NCBI GenBank assembly: GCA_028751875.1
Contig: CM054157.1
Location: forward strand, 4,139,182 to 4,203,181
Length of the DNA stretch: 64,000 nt
Source of the DNA: Rapana venosa
Taxonomy: Eukaryota; Mollusca; Gastropoda; Neogastropoda; Muricidae
Direction: 5' to 3'
The translations under genes were made by a program, and so were the position numbers. Positions 24,299 to 35,575 of this stretch are shown here, piece by piece (position 1 is the stretch's first letter; each line of letters starts with the position of its first letter). The notes under the pieces are model-generated. The model saw only the letters and a program-made list of their open reading frames with translations, was not told the origin of the DNA and ran no database searches.

Positions 24299-24375
24299 TA
24301 TTCCTCCTCCCCCACCCCCTCCCCCTCCCCCCCCCCCCCCCCCCCCACCTCCCCTCCCACCCCCCCACCCACCCT
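24024..24375 (+). repeat. GT, GA, CA and poly-C tracts
   Basis: GT 24024-24042, GA 24059-24093, CA 24093-24160, then C runs at 24267-24298 and 24327-24345. Confidence 0.9.
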
Positions 24376-24765
24376 CTGTTAGGATATGAAAAGATGATAG
24401 ATGGTACTGGTGATATGTTGTAGGTAACTTTTTTTTTTACACACTGTTGTGTGTGTGTGTGTGTGTTGTGTGTGTTTTGAGGCCAATATAAAAGAATATG
24501 ATGTTTTAGGGTCGGTGTGTGTGTTTGTGTTTGTGATTAGTGTTGTTACTATTAACAAATAACTCTCTCTCTCTCTGTCTGTATGTCTGTTTGTGTTTGT
24601 GATTAATATTGTTTCTATTAACTAACACATTTCTATTAACTAACACATTACTCTCTCAGTCTCTGTCTGTTTGTCTGTCTGTCTCTCTCTCTCTCTCGTA
24701 TGCTTACACGTAGTAGTATACATGCATGCAATCACAAAACAAACGAAAACTTATAATACTGATAA

Positions 24766-24990
24766 ATACAGTCCTTATGTGCTGCAGCCCTGGGGGCTGG
24801 TTGGCCTTTGGAGAGAACATCTCCCAACGCTGACTTGTCCTTAAGCCCACTTGGCCGAGAGAGTGGGGATGTGCTGTGGGCAAGGCATCTCCACTATAAT
24901 CAAATTTCTGCCCAGTTTCCAAAACAGCAGCTGCCTCCTCTGCTGTTTTGGAGGTCATCGTCGGACACGACGGACAAACATACACATACA
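24766..24990 (-). other. Coding-like unique segment, unidentified
   Basis: On the minus strand this reads MTSKTAEEAAAVLETGQKFD followed by YSGDALPTAHPHSLGQVGLR without a stop. It has no splice borders I trust and no domain. It lies 70 bases before the RRM2 exon on the other strand. A transposon remnant is likely; a 10-bp inverted repeat (aaaacagcag/ctgctgtttt) lies inside. Confidence 0.3.
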
Positions 24991-25061
24991 CACAGCAAGA
25001 GTTGAATGGAAAGGTGACCTGTCTATTGTATTCTGACCATTACATTTATGTGTGTGTGCAG

Positions 25062-25144
25062 GATTTGCGTTCGTCACCTTCACCAGCGAAGATGTCGTGG
25101 ACGCAGTTTGTGATCTGCATTTCCATGACATCAACTCCAAAATG
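25062..25144 (+). CDS. Musashi-family protein, exon with C-terminal half of RRM2
   Basis: Musashi proteins are cytoplasmic RNA-binding translational regulators with two RRMs that bind UAG-containing sites in mRNA. Seen: after a tgtgtgtgcag acceptor the frame reads GFAFVTF (RNP1; the first base of the Gly codon comes from the missing upstream exon), then [18 protein letters not shown], then the donor ATG/gtaagt. Known: Musashi RRM2 has GFGFVTF followed by EDVVEKVCEIHFHEINNKM, so this matches residue for residue with conservative changes. The RNP1 Ala in place of Gly is tolerated in RRMs. Entry phase is 1 and exit phase 0, matching the next exon. The exon with beta1 to beta2 of RRM2, and all of RRM1, are not seen in the preceding 25 kb. 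Confidence 0.93.
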
Positions 25145-26634
25145 GTAAGTCAGAATATGACTGCTCGTGTGTCTTCACCTTCACCCTTCAACCTATCCCG
25201 TAGTCCTGTAGACCCTGGGGGCACCACTGAAGAGTTTGTAACCAGCTTCCTCCCCTCCCCGCGGTCCGCTGCTTTTTGTTGCAAATCATTCTGGCCACTC
25301 GAGGCCAGTCCACTCTCTGATGTTGTCTTCCCATCGTTTTCTCTGTCTGCCTCTTCGTCTCCCTCCTTGTACTGTTCCCTGTAGGACAGTCTTGGCCAGT
25401 CCAGATGTTCGTGTGACTTGTCCGTACCATTCAAGTTTGCGTTTTTATAAAACTGAAGTCAGGAGCCCCTCATATGGTTTGATGGCGTTTTACATTATAA
25501 TATTTCACTTCCACATTAGCTGACCACTTGGCTGGATACACACCTTATGACCTCCCTTTCATCCTTTCAACAGGATCCCCAAACATAAGGCGCAAAGATT
25601 CACTAGGTGTTTACTTTCTTTTATTTCTTTGGTGCAACATATATCTTAAGCATATTTTCTTCCTCTTTTTAATCATCGTCTTTCGATGGTAGCTGTAAAA
25701 GGCCACAGGAATATCAAAACATTTTTGTGAATGCGATTGACACTTCTCAATTCTGAAAAGTGTCTGGCTGTAAGGTACCACAGCAGGTGAAGCTTCAATC
25801 ACCACCGGGACCTCTGATGAAGGCTCACCCAGGAGCCAGAACTCCAGTCAGGTCAGGACAGGCCAAAGACATGGATCTTATACATGAATGCTTAAAATGC
25901 TGTCACTGAAAGATTTTGTTATCAACCTTTTTTTTTTTCCTTTAAATTTGAATCTTTGAAAAGCATTTACAAAATGATTGATAAGTTGCAAGTGGTTACC
26001 TACACATGTTTATTCTCTACCACAATGTCAGCATGAATTCTTCAGTAGTGAGGTGATCTCTGTATGAGATAACCAAGGAGTTTGTGAAAGCGTCTCATTT
26101 CCATTGCTGATACAAGCAAGGAGGATACACTCCTTTCAATGTTTGGTGTTATGGTCCGTGTTTCCACATGCATTTAAAAATGTGGACGTGATCAGGGAAC
26201 GCTGATGGTGATGTTCTTGTTTGTTCCATTGACATGTTACACAGGTGAAGACAAGACATATTACCTGCAAAAGTGAAGACATGTTATTTGCACAGGAGGA
26301 GACAGACAGGTTACTTGCACTTAACACAAATGAAGACATATTGCTCGCACTTACACAAGTGAAAACAGACATGCTACTTGCACTTGACAAAGACAGACAT
26401 ATTACTTACTATGAAGACAGGTGAAAACAGACATGTCACTTGCACTTAACACAAGTGAAGACAGACATGTTACTTGTACTTAACACAAATGAAGACAGAC
26501 ATGTTGCTTGCACTTAACACAAGTGAAGACAGACATGTTGCTTGCACTTAACACAAGTGAAGACAGACATGTTGCTTGCACTTAACACAACCTTGCACTT
26601 AACACAAGTGAACACAGACATGTTACTTGCACTT

Positions 26635-26850
26635 ACCTTCGGATGAGACTATAAACCGAGGTCCCGTGTGCGAACGCACACAGAACATCTTGTGCACATG
26701 TTGAATCCTGTTCCGCCTTTCGTAAGAGTAGGCCATTGTGTGCCGGTGGGAACAGATTGCAGAATTGACAAAACCGCATACACACGGGGACTAGATGTAA
26801 AAAAAACCCACCTAAGTGCTTATATCCTTGATATAATAATAATAATGATA
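26635..26850 (+). mobile_element. SINE family A fragment inside the minisatellite, copy 1
   Basis: 5'-truncated at ccttcggatgagactataaac and ending in an ATA-rich tail. It interrupts the array of 34-bp repeats. Its junctions and the variant gttgaatcctg are shared with the copy at 27017-27240, showing that the two arose by duplication and not by separate insertions. Confidence 0.9.
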
Positions 26851-27016
26851 ATAAAAAAGACAGACATGTTACTTGCACTTACCACAAGTGAAGACAGACA
26901 TGTTACTTGCACTTACACAAGTGAAGACAGACATGTTACTTGCCCTTAACACAAGTGAAGACGGACATGTTACTTGCCCTTTACACAAGTGAAGACAGAC
27001 ATGTTACTTGCACTTA

Positions 27017-27250
27017 CCTTCGGATGAGACTATAAACCGAGGTCCCGTGTGCGAACGCACGCAGAACATCTTGCGCACATGTTGAATCCTGTTCCGCTTT
27101 CCGTTAGATTTAGGCCATTGTGTGCCGGTGGGAACAGGTGACAGAATTGACAAAACCGCATACACACGGGGACTGGATGTAAAAAAATACACCTAAGTGC
27201 TTATCCCATTATCCTCGATATAAAAGAATATAATAATAATGATAATTTTA
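27017..27250 (+). mobile_element. SINE family A fragment inside the minisatellite, copy 2
   Basis: Same truncation point and same flanking repeat unit as copy 1 at 26635-26850. It retains the better tail (ttatcccattatcctcgatataaaag). Confidence 0.9.
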
Positions 27251-27823
27251 AAAAAGACAGACATGTTGCTGCACTTTGCACAAGTGAAGACAGACATGCT
27301 GCTTGCACTTTGCACAAGTGAAGACAGACATGTTACTTGCACTTACACAAGTGAAGACATGTCATGCACTTTGCACAAGTGAAGACATGTCATGCACTTT
27401 GCACAAGTGAAGACAGACATGTCACTTACACTTAAAACAAGTGAAGACAGACATGTTACTTACACAAGTGAAGACAGACATGTTACTTGCACTTAACACA
27501 GATGAAGACAGACATATTACTTGCACAGAAGACAGGTGAAAACAGACATGTTACTTGCAAAAGTGAAGACAGACATGCTACTTGCACTTAACACAAGTGA
27601 AGACAGACATGTTGTTTGCACTTACACAAGTGAAATACAGACGTGCTACTTGCACTTAAGTGAAGACAGACATGTTACTAGTGCTTAACACAAGGGAAGA
27701 GAGACATGTTACTTGCACTTAACACAGGTGAAAACAGACATGCTACTTGCACTTAACACAGGTGAAAAGTGACATGTTACTTGCACTTAAGTGAAGACAG
27801 AAATGGTACTTGCACTTAACATG

Positions 27824-27882
27824 TGCGAACGCATGCAGAACATCTTGTGCACACGTTAAATCCTGTTCCACTGTTCGAAAGC
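27824..27882 (+). mobile_element. SINE family A remnant inside the minisatellite
   Basis: gtgcgaacgcatgcagaacatc through cacgttaaatcctgttcc is family A internal sequence with array repeats on both sides. Confidence 0.75.
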
Positions 27883-28212
27883 ACTTTTCACAAGTGAAGA
27901 CATTGTTACTTGCACTTAATTAACACAGGTGAGGACAGACAGGTGAGGACAGACATGTTGCTTGCATGTTACACAAGCGAAGACGGACATGTTACTTGCA
28001 CTTTACACAATTGAAGACAGACATGTTACTTGCACTTACACAAGACAGACATGTTACTTGCACTTAACACAAGTGAAGACAGACATGTTACTTGCACTTA
28101 CTTAACACAGGTGATGACAGACAGGCGAAGACAGAAATAGTGAAGACATATGTTGCTTGCACTTACACAAGTGAAGACAGAAGACATGTTGCTTGCTTGC
28201 ACTTGTGGTCAG

Positions 28213-28300
28213 GTGGAGGCAAAGAAGGCCCAGCCCAAGGAGGTGATGGCCGCCTCTTCTGGGGCACTGACCAGAGGGCGGGGCATCGCGCAGCGATACG
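28213..28300 (+). CDS. Musashi-family protein, exon with end of RRM2 and KAQPKEVM linker
   Basis: Seen: acceptor gtggtcag, then VEAKKAQPKEVM, then AASSGALTRGRGIAQRY, ending after the first base of the next codon at donor G/gtgagt. Known: VECKKAQPKEVM directly after RRM2 is a Musashi hallmark. The related hnRNP A/B and DAZAP1 proteins end RRM2 with VEVKKAEPRD-type sequence, so this exon separates Musashi from them. It encodes the last beta strand of RRM2 and the start of the basic RG-containing tail. It begins in phase 0, matching the exon at 25062-25144. The acceptor is unusual: a 2-kb minisatellite runs to within a few bases of it and there is almost no pyrimidine tract. Confidence 0.94.
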
Positions 28301-29175
28301 GTGAGTGCTCTCCCTTTGTTTGCAATGGTTGAGTTTGGTCTCTTTATATGATGGATGTTTTCTGGATTGTTTTTTTGTTTGTTTTTTTGTTTTTCCTCCT
28401 TTCTCCTTTTATTTTTTATCGCCCGCAGCGTCTGTGTGTGTGTGGTTTTTGTTTGGTTTTTCTCCTCCCCTTATAATTATTGTTTATTTATTATATGAGT
28501 TTGAGATTTTTTTTATTTTATCTTTGGTTGGTTTTTTGTTTGTTTGTTTAGTTTAGTGGCTAGTTTCTGACCTTCATCAGTTGATTTGTTTGTTGGGATT
28601 TTTTCATCAGTTTTTATGGTTTGTTTCCAGTTTTTAAAAAAAAAAGTATATCATGTGATCCCTGTGTAAGGAATATCACAGAGCGTAGAGACAGATTATC
28701 TCCCATATGTGTAATATACTTACAGCTACAAATCCTGATCAGAAAAACTGTGAAAGCGGCCTCAAAAACAAAGGCTATATAAAGTTTAACATTTCTCCCT
28801 GTAGGCAAAGTGTAAATGCTAGGAGAAGTTAGACTCGTTCAATACAAACGAAACAGTATGTAGGAGGAAAAAGAGCGTGCGGTTTAGCTCTTTTGGGTAT
28901 GGTTTTGTATCATCAGTTGACAAAATTTCTGTCTGTACAAGACCGTAGCAGGAGGGAAACTTTTAAAAAAAAAAACCACCCAAAAATCCAAACCATGAGA
29001 CTACATACAAACTAACTAGAGAAGGGATTTTATGGCAACAAGGCTCTTGTAAATTATGAACGCAAAACAGCTGATGAAGATCGGAAACTACTGCTACTAC
29101 TTTGCATGAAGCAAGCCAGTTTGAGAGCAGAACCAAAAAAGATGGTGCCGTCTATTTTATAATACGCGTGCGCGC

Positions 29176-29206
<31 letters not shown>

Positions 29207-29552
29207 TCTATTCCAATGAGTGTGAGCGTGTGTGGTGTCACAAGCCTGTAGTGGAGAAATGTGCACGCATCATGTGCCTATAGCTGCGCACGCACGCACA
29301 CTTTTGGACTTTCTGGTCGTGCAGTGGGTTGTTTGGGTGTTTTTTTTTGCTGTTTTCAAAAAAAAAATCTGTGACTTATTGACTTGTCCGACAAGGTTGG
29401 AGGGGGTTGGGATTTTAGACAGTGGGGGATGGGGGGGGGGAGGTAGAAAGGGATTTTATGTCCTATGAAATTTTGGATTTTGCTTATGGTGGAGTTAGCT
29501 TGTTAATTATATATATATATATATATAATATATATATATATATAGTCTCTTC

Positions 29553-29613
<61 letters not shown>

Positions 29614-30053
29614 TCTAATTGTCTTTCTGCTCAAGAAGTAAAGTGGTTACAAGTAAATGTTAACCGATTTCAGATCAGAGCGCCGAGGCAGGTTGATTTC
29701 TTGTAATAGTTTTCACAAGTTTATCATTTAAAAAATGTAGGTCTATATGGTCCCTTAAGCAATCGTGAGCTGTATGAAAGTAAATATCATGGAAGGTATC
29801 TCATCTTTTTATTGTATCTATTTTTGTTTATTTTTGTTTAAATTATATTTATTCATCTTTTGTTCTTTTTTATGTTGGTTTGTTTTTCAAGTTTTCGGGA
29901 ATTTTTCATGTATCAAAACACCGTCTTTTGGTTTATTTTGTTTTTCGGTTCTGTTTTAGACACTTAGCGTTAGTATGTTCTCTTTGGTTTTGATGTTAAG
30001 TTTCTTTCGATTTTTTGGATTTGTTTTTATACGTTTATACACTTATATTGGTA

Positions 30054-30115
<62 letters not shown>

Positions 30116-30221
30116 CACATTAACACACACGCAAACACACAAACAACACACACACACAACACAACACAACACACACACACAACACACACACACACACAAC
30201 ACACACACACAACACACAACA

Positions 30222-30257
<36 letters not shown>

Positions 30258-31140
30258 AACACACAAGTGATATCCCTTACAGTAATTGTGATCACAGTAA
30301 TTGTGATAGACATGAGATGATATGAAATGACACCGGGGGTTTATGACGATGATGTACATGATAATAGATGGCGACGCGAGAGAGATGATGTGATGAGATA
30401 TGATGAAAGTCATAGAGCAGACGTAACCGGGTAAACTCAGATATCAGTTTTGTCTTGCTTCGGTGTGTGTTTTGTGTGTGGTTTTTGTGTGGGTGTATGG
30501 GGTGGTGCGTGCATTTTCGTAACGTGCGAGCACCCCGCGTTTGTGATGTCATAAGATGGTGGTCGACAGGCATAAGTGTATTTTTCGGTTTTTCCCTTTT
30601 AAAGGGGCCGAAACTCGGAGTCAGCTTCAGCAAAACTCCGGATATATTACCCCCAAAAGGTTTTTCAATAAAGTATTGTTAAAGGGGGAAGGGGAAGGGG
30701 GTAGGGATTAACAACGATATAAACCCTTTAAAAGCTGTAGAAATTTATTTAAAAAGATCTCCCTTGCATCTCGCCTTCTCTAGACAGAAGGGTTTATTAG
30801 AAAATGTGGGGGGGGGGAGGGGGAGGGGGGGGGGGGGGGAGATTAACAATGATATCAACCTTCAAGTTGTAGAAAAATTATTTTAAAATGATCTCCCTTG
30901 CATCTTACCTTCATGCTAGACAGAACGATTTTTAATAGAAAATGATCGCACTTGCATCTTTCGGTTTCTTAAAAAAATAACAAGGTTCGAAGATTTCCTT
31001 GTCATGATTAGTTTTCGAAGTTATTTATTCTTTGAGTAACTTTTTCTTCAGGGTTTTGTTTGAACAAAAAAAATTTTTTTAACTTTTCCTGATATATCAT
31101 CTTTTAATGGCAGTTTTGATGAAGGACAGGATTGTCATTC
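28301..31140 (+). other. Intron sequence with AT, CA and CG/TG microsatellites
   Basis: T-rich intron start, (CG)n(TG)n at 29166-29207, (AT)n at 29504-29611, (CA)n with AACACA variants at 30058-30258 and poly-G at 30810-30838. A loose duplication (aacaatgatatcaacc, agatctcccttgcatc) lies at 30708-30965. No exon found. Confidence 0.7.
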
Positions 31141-31142
31141 CT

Positions 31143-31458
31143 ATGAGGGCGATAACACTCTTATGTCATCAAAATTATTTTAGGCATGGTTAGACGACTG
31201 CACAACCACTCAGATCTTACCATGAGGGCGATAGCACTTTTCTGTCATCCAAAGTATTTTAGAGGTGGTTAGACGACTGCACAACCACCCAGATCTTACC
31301 ATGAGGGCGATAGCACTTTTCTGTCACCCAAAGTATTTTAGAGGTGGTTAGGCGACCACACAACCGCCCAGATCTTACCATGAAGGCAATAGCACTTTTC
31401 TGTCATCCAGATTATTTTAGGGATGGTTAGGCGACCACACAACCGCCCAGATCTTACC
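31143..31458 (+). repeat. 79-bp tandem repeat, four copies
   Basis: Unit runs from atgagggcgatagcactttt through ggttagacgactgcacaacc to cagatcttacc. Copies begin near 31143, 31221, 31300 and 31379. The last two share gcgaccacacaaccgccc, so copies 3 and 4 are sister copies. Intronic, upstream of the 57-nt candidate exon. Confidence 0.9.
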
Positions 31459-32018
31459 TTGGCCTGTTCAGGGGATCCTCACAGTCAGAAGTCAGATAAG
31501 GCAACCCTAGCAGTTGTTATTATTGAACAGCAACAACAACAAATGCTATTTTCAAACGTTTGGTATCTTAAAAGTGTTGTTGATGTTTGGGGTATCAACG
31601 CGTTGTTGTATACAGTAGCCACCGCTGTAGCCAAAGATAAAACTTGAAAAGCAAATTTAAGATGATAGATGTACCATGAAAATAGGTAAATAGATAAAAA
31701 GAGGGTTTTGAATTGAATAAAAAAGATATTTGTTATGTACATTAGCGTGTTTATGCGCATAGCCCAAAAATGAATGGGTTGACAGAGAGAGAGAGGAGAG
31801 AGGAGAGAGAGAGAGAGGGGGAGGAGAGAGAGAGAGAGAGAGAAGAAGCAAGCATGTGCAATGGCGCTGCTAGTTGTGTTTGGCTGGGTTTTTTGTTTGT
31901 TTGTTTTGAGGGGAGGGGGAGGAGGGGGTGAGTTAAGATGTGGCCATGCCTTGACGAAGTCTAAACTCTTTTTTTTTTTTTTTTTTTTTTTCTTTTTTCT
32001 CTCTCTTTCATCATCTAG

Positions 32019-32075
32019 TGACAGAGGATGGGGAGTATTATTTGGAAATCCCGAGCGATTGCCTCCGTGATTTCT
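32019..32075 (+). CDS. Candidate 57-nt cassette exon of the Musashi gene
   Basis: Seen: a long T-rich tract and tcatctag acceptor, then 57 bases, then a consensus donor (TTTCT/gtaagt). It enters and leaves in phase 1, the same phase as the gap between exons 28213-28300 and 39756-39880, so including or skipping it keeps the frame. It would add VTEDGEYYLEIPSDCLRDF, an acidic, aromatic segment unlike the Ala/Gly/Pro-rich tail. Both splice sites are stronger than those of several confident exons. I know no Musashi domain with this sequence. No homologue comparison was possible, so it may be a decoy exon. Confidence 0.5.
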
Positions 32076-32540
32076 GTAAGTGCTTATCCCACCTCCCTCC
32101 TCATCCTCCTCCCCACCCCCTCCCCCTGCTACTGTACTCTACTATGCCTTTCTTGTTTTAATTAACCCCTTTGATTATCCCTATCCCCCCTACCCTTCCT
32201 TTTGTAGTTTTCTGTTTCAAAATCTTTCTCACATTTTTTTTTTTAAAGTTTAACGTCATGTCTTTCCACCCTTCCTCTGTTGTCTTTCCATTTTCTCTGT
32301 TCTTTTTCACGATTTTTTTTCTTCTTCTTGTTTGTTCTTGGCTTGCAATGCATGGCTTTGGTTTCGTCATATGATTATGGTGCAAGATTTCAAGTTCTCT
32401 TGTTCTTTCTCTTTCTCTCTTCTTTCTTTCCTGTAATGTACTAGTAGAGAAATACCACTGACTGTGTATATAGTTGAGCGGTTCTTTTTTTGGGGATGGA
32501 TGGTGTAATCCCTTCTCTCAGACACTTAGTGTAGTGGTGT

Positions 32541-32569
32541 ATGCATATATATATAATATATATATATAT

Positions 32570-32612
<43 letters not shown>

Positions 32613-32860
32613 TAGTGGTGTCTGTCTGGCTTCCTACACTGGCTGTGATCTCATTTCCAATTATTATTTTTGCGATTTGTGTGTGTGTGGTGGGTGGAGG
32701 GGGGCGTGCATGTGTCAGTGTGTGTGTGTGTGTGTTTGTGAGTCACAGTGTGTATGTGGTGTGTGTCGCGTGTGTGTGTGTCACGGTGGTGACTGTGTGT
32801 GTGTGCCACTGTGTGTGTGACAGTGTGTGTGTGACAGTTTGTGTGTGACAGTGTGTGTGA
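32541..32860 (+). repeat. (AT)n and GTGTGACA repeats
   Basis: AT at 32546-32610; then GT and gtgtgtgacagt units at 32720-32855. Confidence 0.9.
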
Positions 32861-33118
32861 TGACCTGTGTATTGTATGTGGAGAGTACCTGGTATTGCAA
32901 CGTTCTGTTGTTGTTGTTTTTGTTGTTATTTTTGTATGATGGGGCTTAAAGTGGTTAAATTGTGTAACCTATATTACTTCGCTTCTCCCACTGTCCTGAT
33001 TTTGGGTTGGAGGTTGTGTAACACACGTTCATGTGTGTGTGTGTGTGTCTTTGTCTGTGTCTGTGTGTGTATTGTCCTTTTTATTTCATGCTAGAAATTC
33101 CTCAGATTCGGAATGCCG

Positions 33119-33580
33119 CCACGGAATGGATTGGTGGTCTAGAAGTAACGCGCCTGTCTAGAAAGCGAAAAAAGTCCGGGTCGGAAGTGTGCGGTGGTTC
33201 GAATCCCGTTTGGAACCGAAACTTTTTCCCCCATCCATTAGACCATGAGTGGTGGGTGGTCTGGGCGGTAGTCTTTCGGATGAGACTATAAACCGAGGCC
33301 CCGTGTGTTACACATAATTATTTTAGCGCACGTTAAAGAACCCACGGCATCAAGAGAGTTGTCCCTGGCAAAATTCTGTAGAAAAAGAGACACACTGATA
33401 GGAAAACAAATACAGCTGCAGACAGGTAAAAAAGAAAAAAAAAGGTGGCGCTGCTCTTGTGGCGACGCAGCTCTCTCTCCCCGGGGAGAGAGAGAGAGAG
33501 ATCAGCCCGAATTTCACGCAGAGAAATGTGCCGTGACTTAAAAGTGGTATAAATAAATCAATAAAATAAATAAATAAATA
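33119..33580 (+). mobile_element. SINE family B, near full length
   Basis: tRNA-like head with tggtctagaagtaacgcg as A box and a B box ggttcgaatcc at 33196-33206. It is followed by the block cggatgagactataaaccgaggcc also found in family A, then a B-specific body (cctggcaaaattctgtag, caaatacagctgcagacagg, ggtggcgctgctcttgtgg) and gtgccgtgacttaaaagtgg with an AAAT tail. Confidence 0.85.
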
Positions 33581-34027
33581 GCTTCATAATGGTGGACAAA
33601 AACGATTACCTGTGCAAAAAAAAAAAAAATCTCGCCATTGGTGAACCTCAGAGCTCTAGCCGAGGAACCAGCTAAATGAATATTTGGGAATGCCTAGACA
33701 CTTTTCGAGGTGAAAAAGTTAACGTTAAAAACAGCGGACGGCGATTTTGTTTTTGTGGCTCACCAATGAATTCAGAACTGTTTTTGACTTTTGTTTGTTT
33801 TATCTTGAAGTACTTTGAACTCAAGTCATTGCGATGATGTTTCGCTGAGTTTAGTTGGCTGTTGCCTTCTTTAAAAACAGTCGGTTTATTGTTTTGGTCT
33901 GTGTAATGTCTGTTTAGAACAAGATTAGGAAAGAAAAAGGATAGGTGATGTACTCGTCGCTTTAAAAGGTAGTAACTGATCGTGTCATACTTTTGACTTG
34001 ATTTCCAGGTTTTAAAAAGTGCCACAG

Positions 34028-34030
<3 letters not shown>

Positions 34031-34107
<77 letters not shown>

Positions 34108-34223
34108 AATGTATGGAATTTATATAGCGCTGAATCTTGTAAAGCAACAAATCAAAGCGATATATTTGAGCGCTTTGATTTGTTGCTTTACAAGATCAGC
34201 GCTATATAAATTCCATACATTAT

Positions 34224-34271
<48 letters not shown>

Positions 34272-34275
34272 TGCT
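34031..34275 (+). repeat. (AT)n tracts flanking the SINE-tail palindrome
   Basis: AT at 34031-34103 and 34228-34270, with the palindrome between. Confidence 0.92.
34109..34220. repeat. Palindrome of two head-to-head SINE tails
   Basis: Left arm 34109-34159 and right arm 34170-34220 are reverse complements except for one missing base. Each arm is the family B tail (ggaatttatatagcgctg ... aaatcaaagcg). AT repeats flank both sides. The RNA could form a hairpin of about 50 bp. Confidence 0.9.
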
Positions 34276-34504
34276 TTTCAAAGATAATAGCTAAAAAAAA
34301 ATGATATTGCAACAGTCTTCTATTGCTAACATGAGACTTGTTTTTTCTCCAGCAAATAATTATAATATCGCAACATTCATGACATAATTATGTTGTTGTT
34401 TGCTATTATCAAACTTTTGAAGAAAAAAAACCCACTTAGAATCTGTTGCATAACACCTTGTGAAGTGTAGCATGAAGCAATCTTTCCTATTTCTAACCCA
34501 CCCA

Positions 34505-34547
34505 CCCCCCTCAACCCCCCCCCCCCCCCCCCCCCCCGCACCTCCCT

Positions 34548-34620
<73 letters not shown>
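34505..34620 (+). repeat. Very long poly-C tract
   Basis: Over 100 bases of nearly pure C, including an uninterrupted run of about 43 bases at the right end. A poly-G run follows at 34890-34915. Confidence 0.93.
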
Positions 34621-35214
34621 TTGCTGTTTACTTTGTTCTTAATGCGCGCGCATGTCGCGCTGTAAAAAGAAAAGAAAAATAGAACAGATTTTTTTCCCAA
34701 CTATTTTCATCCCTCTGTTGAACATGCCTCTGTTATCGTGTATTATTACTATTTTTTCTGAATTTTTCCCCCCCTCCCCTGTATTTTTGTTCAGGATGGG
34801 GGGTGGGGGGAGTATCTTGTTTCTTGTTGTGATTAACCTACCTGTCTACACCTGTTTCTTCCATATGTGTGTGTGTTTCATTGGGTGTCGGGGGGGGGGG
34901 GGGGGGGGGGGGGGGGTGTTTACCCTAGCTGGGGTCATTTTGTAGGCCTGAGAATGAGTCTTATATTCACCGTCTTTAACTAACACAACCCACCATTGGC
35001 TTTTTCGTGTTTTAACAACTGGCGGGGTTTCGTTTGGTTCAGTTGCTGTCTGGTTTTTTCATTTTTATTTTTTTATTTTTTGGCTGTGTTCTGACTCCTT
35101 CCTCCCCCTCCCTCCCCCCTCCTCCCGCTCTATTCGTTTTTGATGTACATAGTGCAGTTTAATAGTGTGTGGTGAGCGTCTGGGTGTAATGTAGATGTGA
35201 GAAGCATTTGTGTT

Positions 35215-35288
35215 TTATATGTATGTATGTATGTATATATATGTATATATATATACATATATATAGCACATATATATATGTTTATACA

Positions 35289-35338
<50 letters not shown>

Positions 35339-35419
35339 ATATATATATATATACACACACAAAATCTGTTTATATATACATACACACACAGACACACACA
35401 CACAAAATCGTTTATATAT

Positions 35420-35470
<51 letters not shown>
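35215..35470 (+). repeat. (AT)n(CA)n compound microsatellite
   Basis: tatatgtatatat, pure AT at 35295-35353, then two aaaatc/gtttatatatacatacacac modules and pure CA to 35468. Confidence 0.93.
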
Positions 35471-35471
<1 letters not shown>

Positions 35472-35575
35472 TGTTTTATCTTTCAGACAACGGCGTAGTC
35501 AGAGAGAGAGAGAGAGAGTGTGTGTGTGTGTTGGTGTGTGTGTGTTTAGGTGTTGTAGTTACTTGTGTTCGCCGT

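Larger units (their letters stand above)
26235..28205 (+). repeat. 34-bp minisatellite, about 2 kb
   Basis: Degenerate unit near gaagacagacatgttacttg plus cacttaacacaagt, repeated several dozen times with length variants of about 22 to 40 bp. Each unit carries CACTTG and CAAGTG. It is interrupted by three SINE A fragments and stops only a few bases before the Musashi exon at 28213. Confidence 0.92.

Noticed and set aside
26668..26949. Peptide repeats (TSEDRHVTCTY) from the 34-bp array
   Set aside because: 34 is not a multiple of three, so the frame breaks along the array. There is no evidence of coding.
28213..28300. hnRNP A/B or DAZAP1 instead of Musashi
   Set aside because: Those families carry VEVKKAEPRD-type sequence at this position. 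KKAQPKEVM is the Musashi form.
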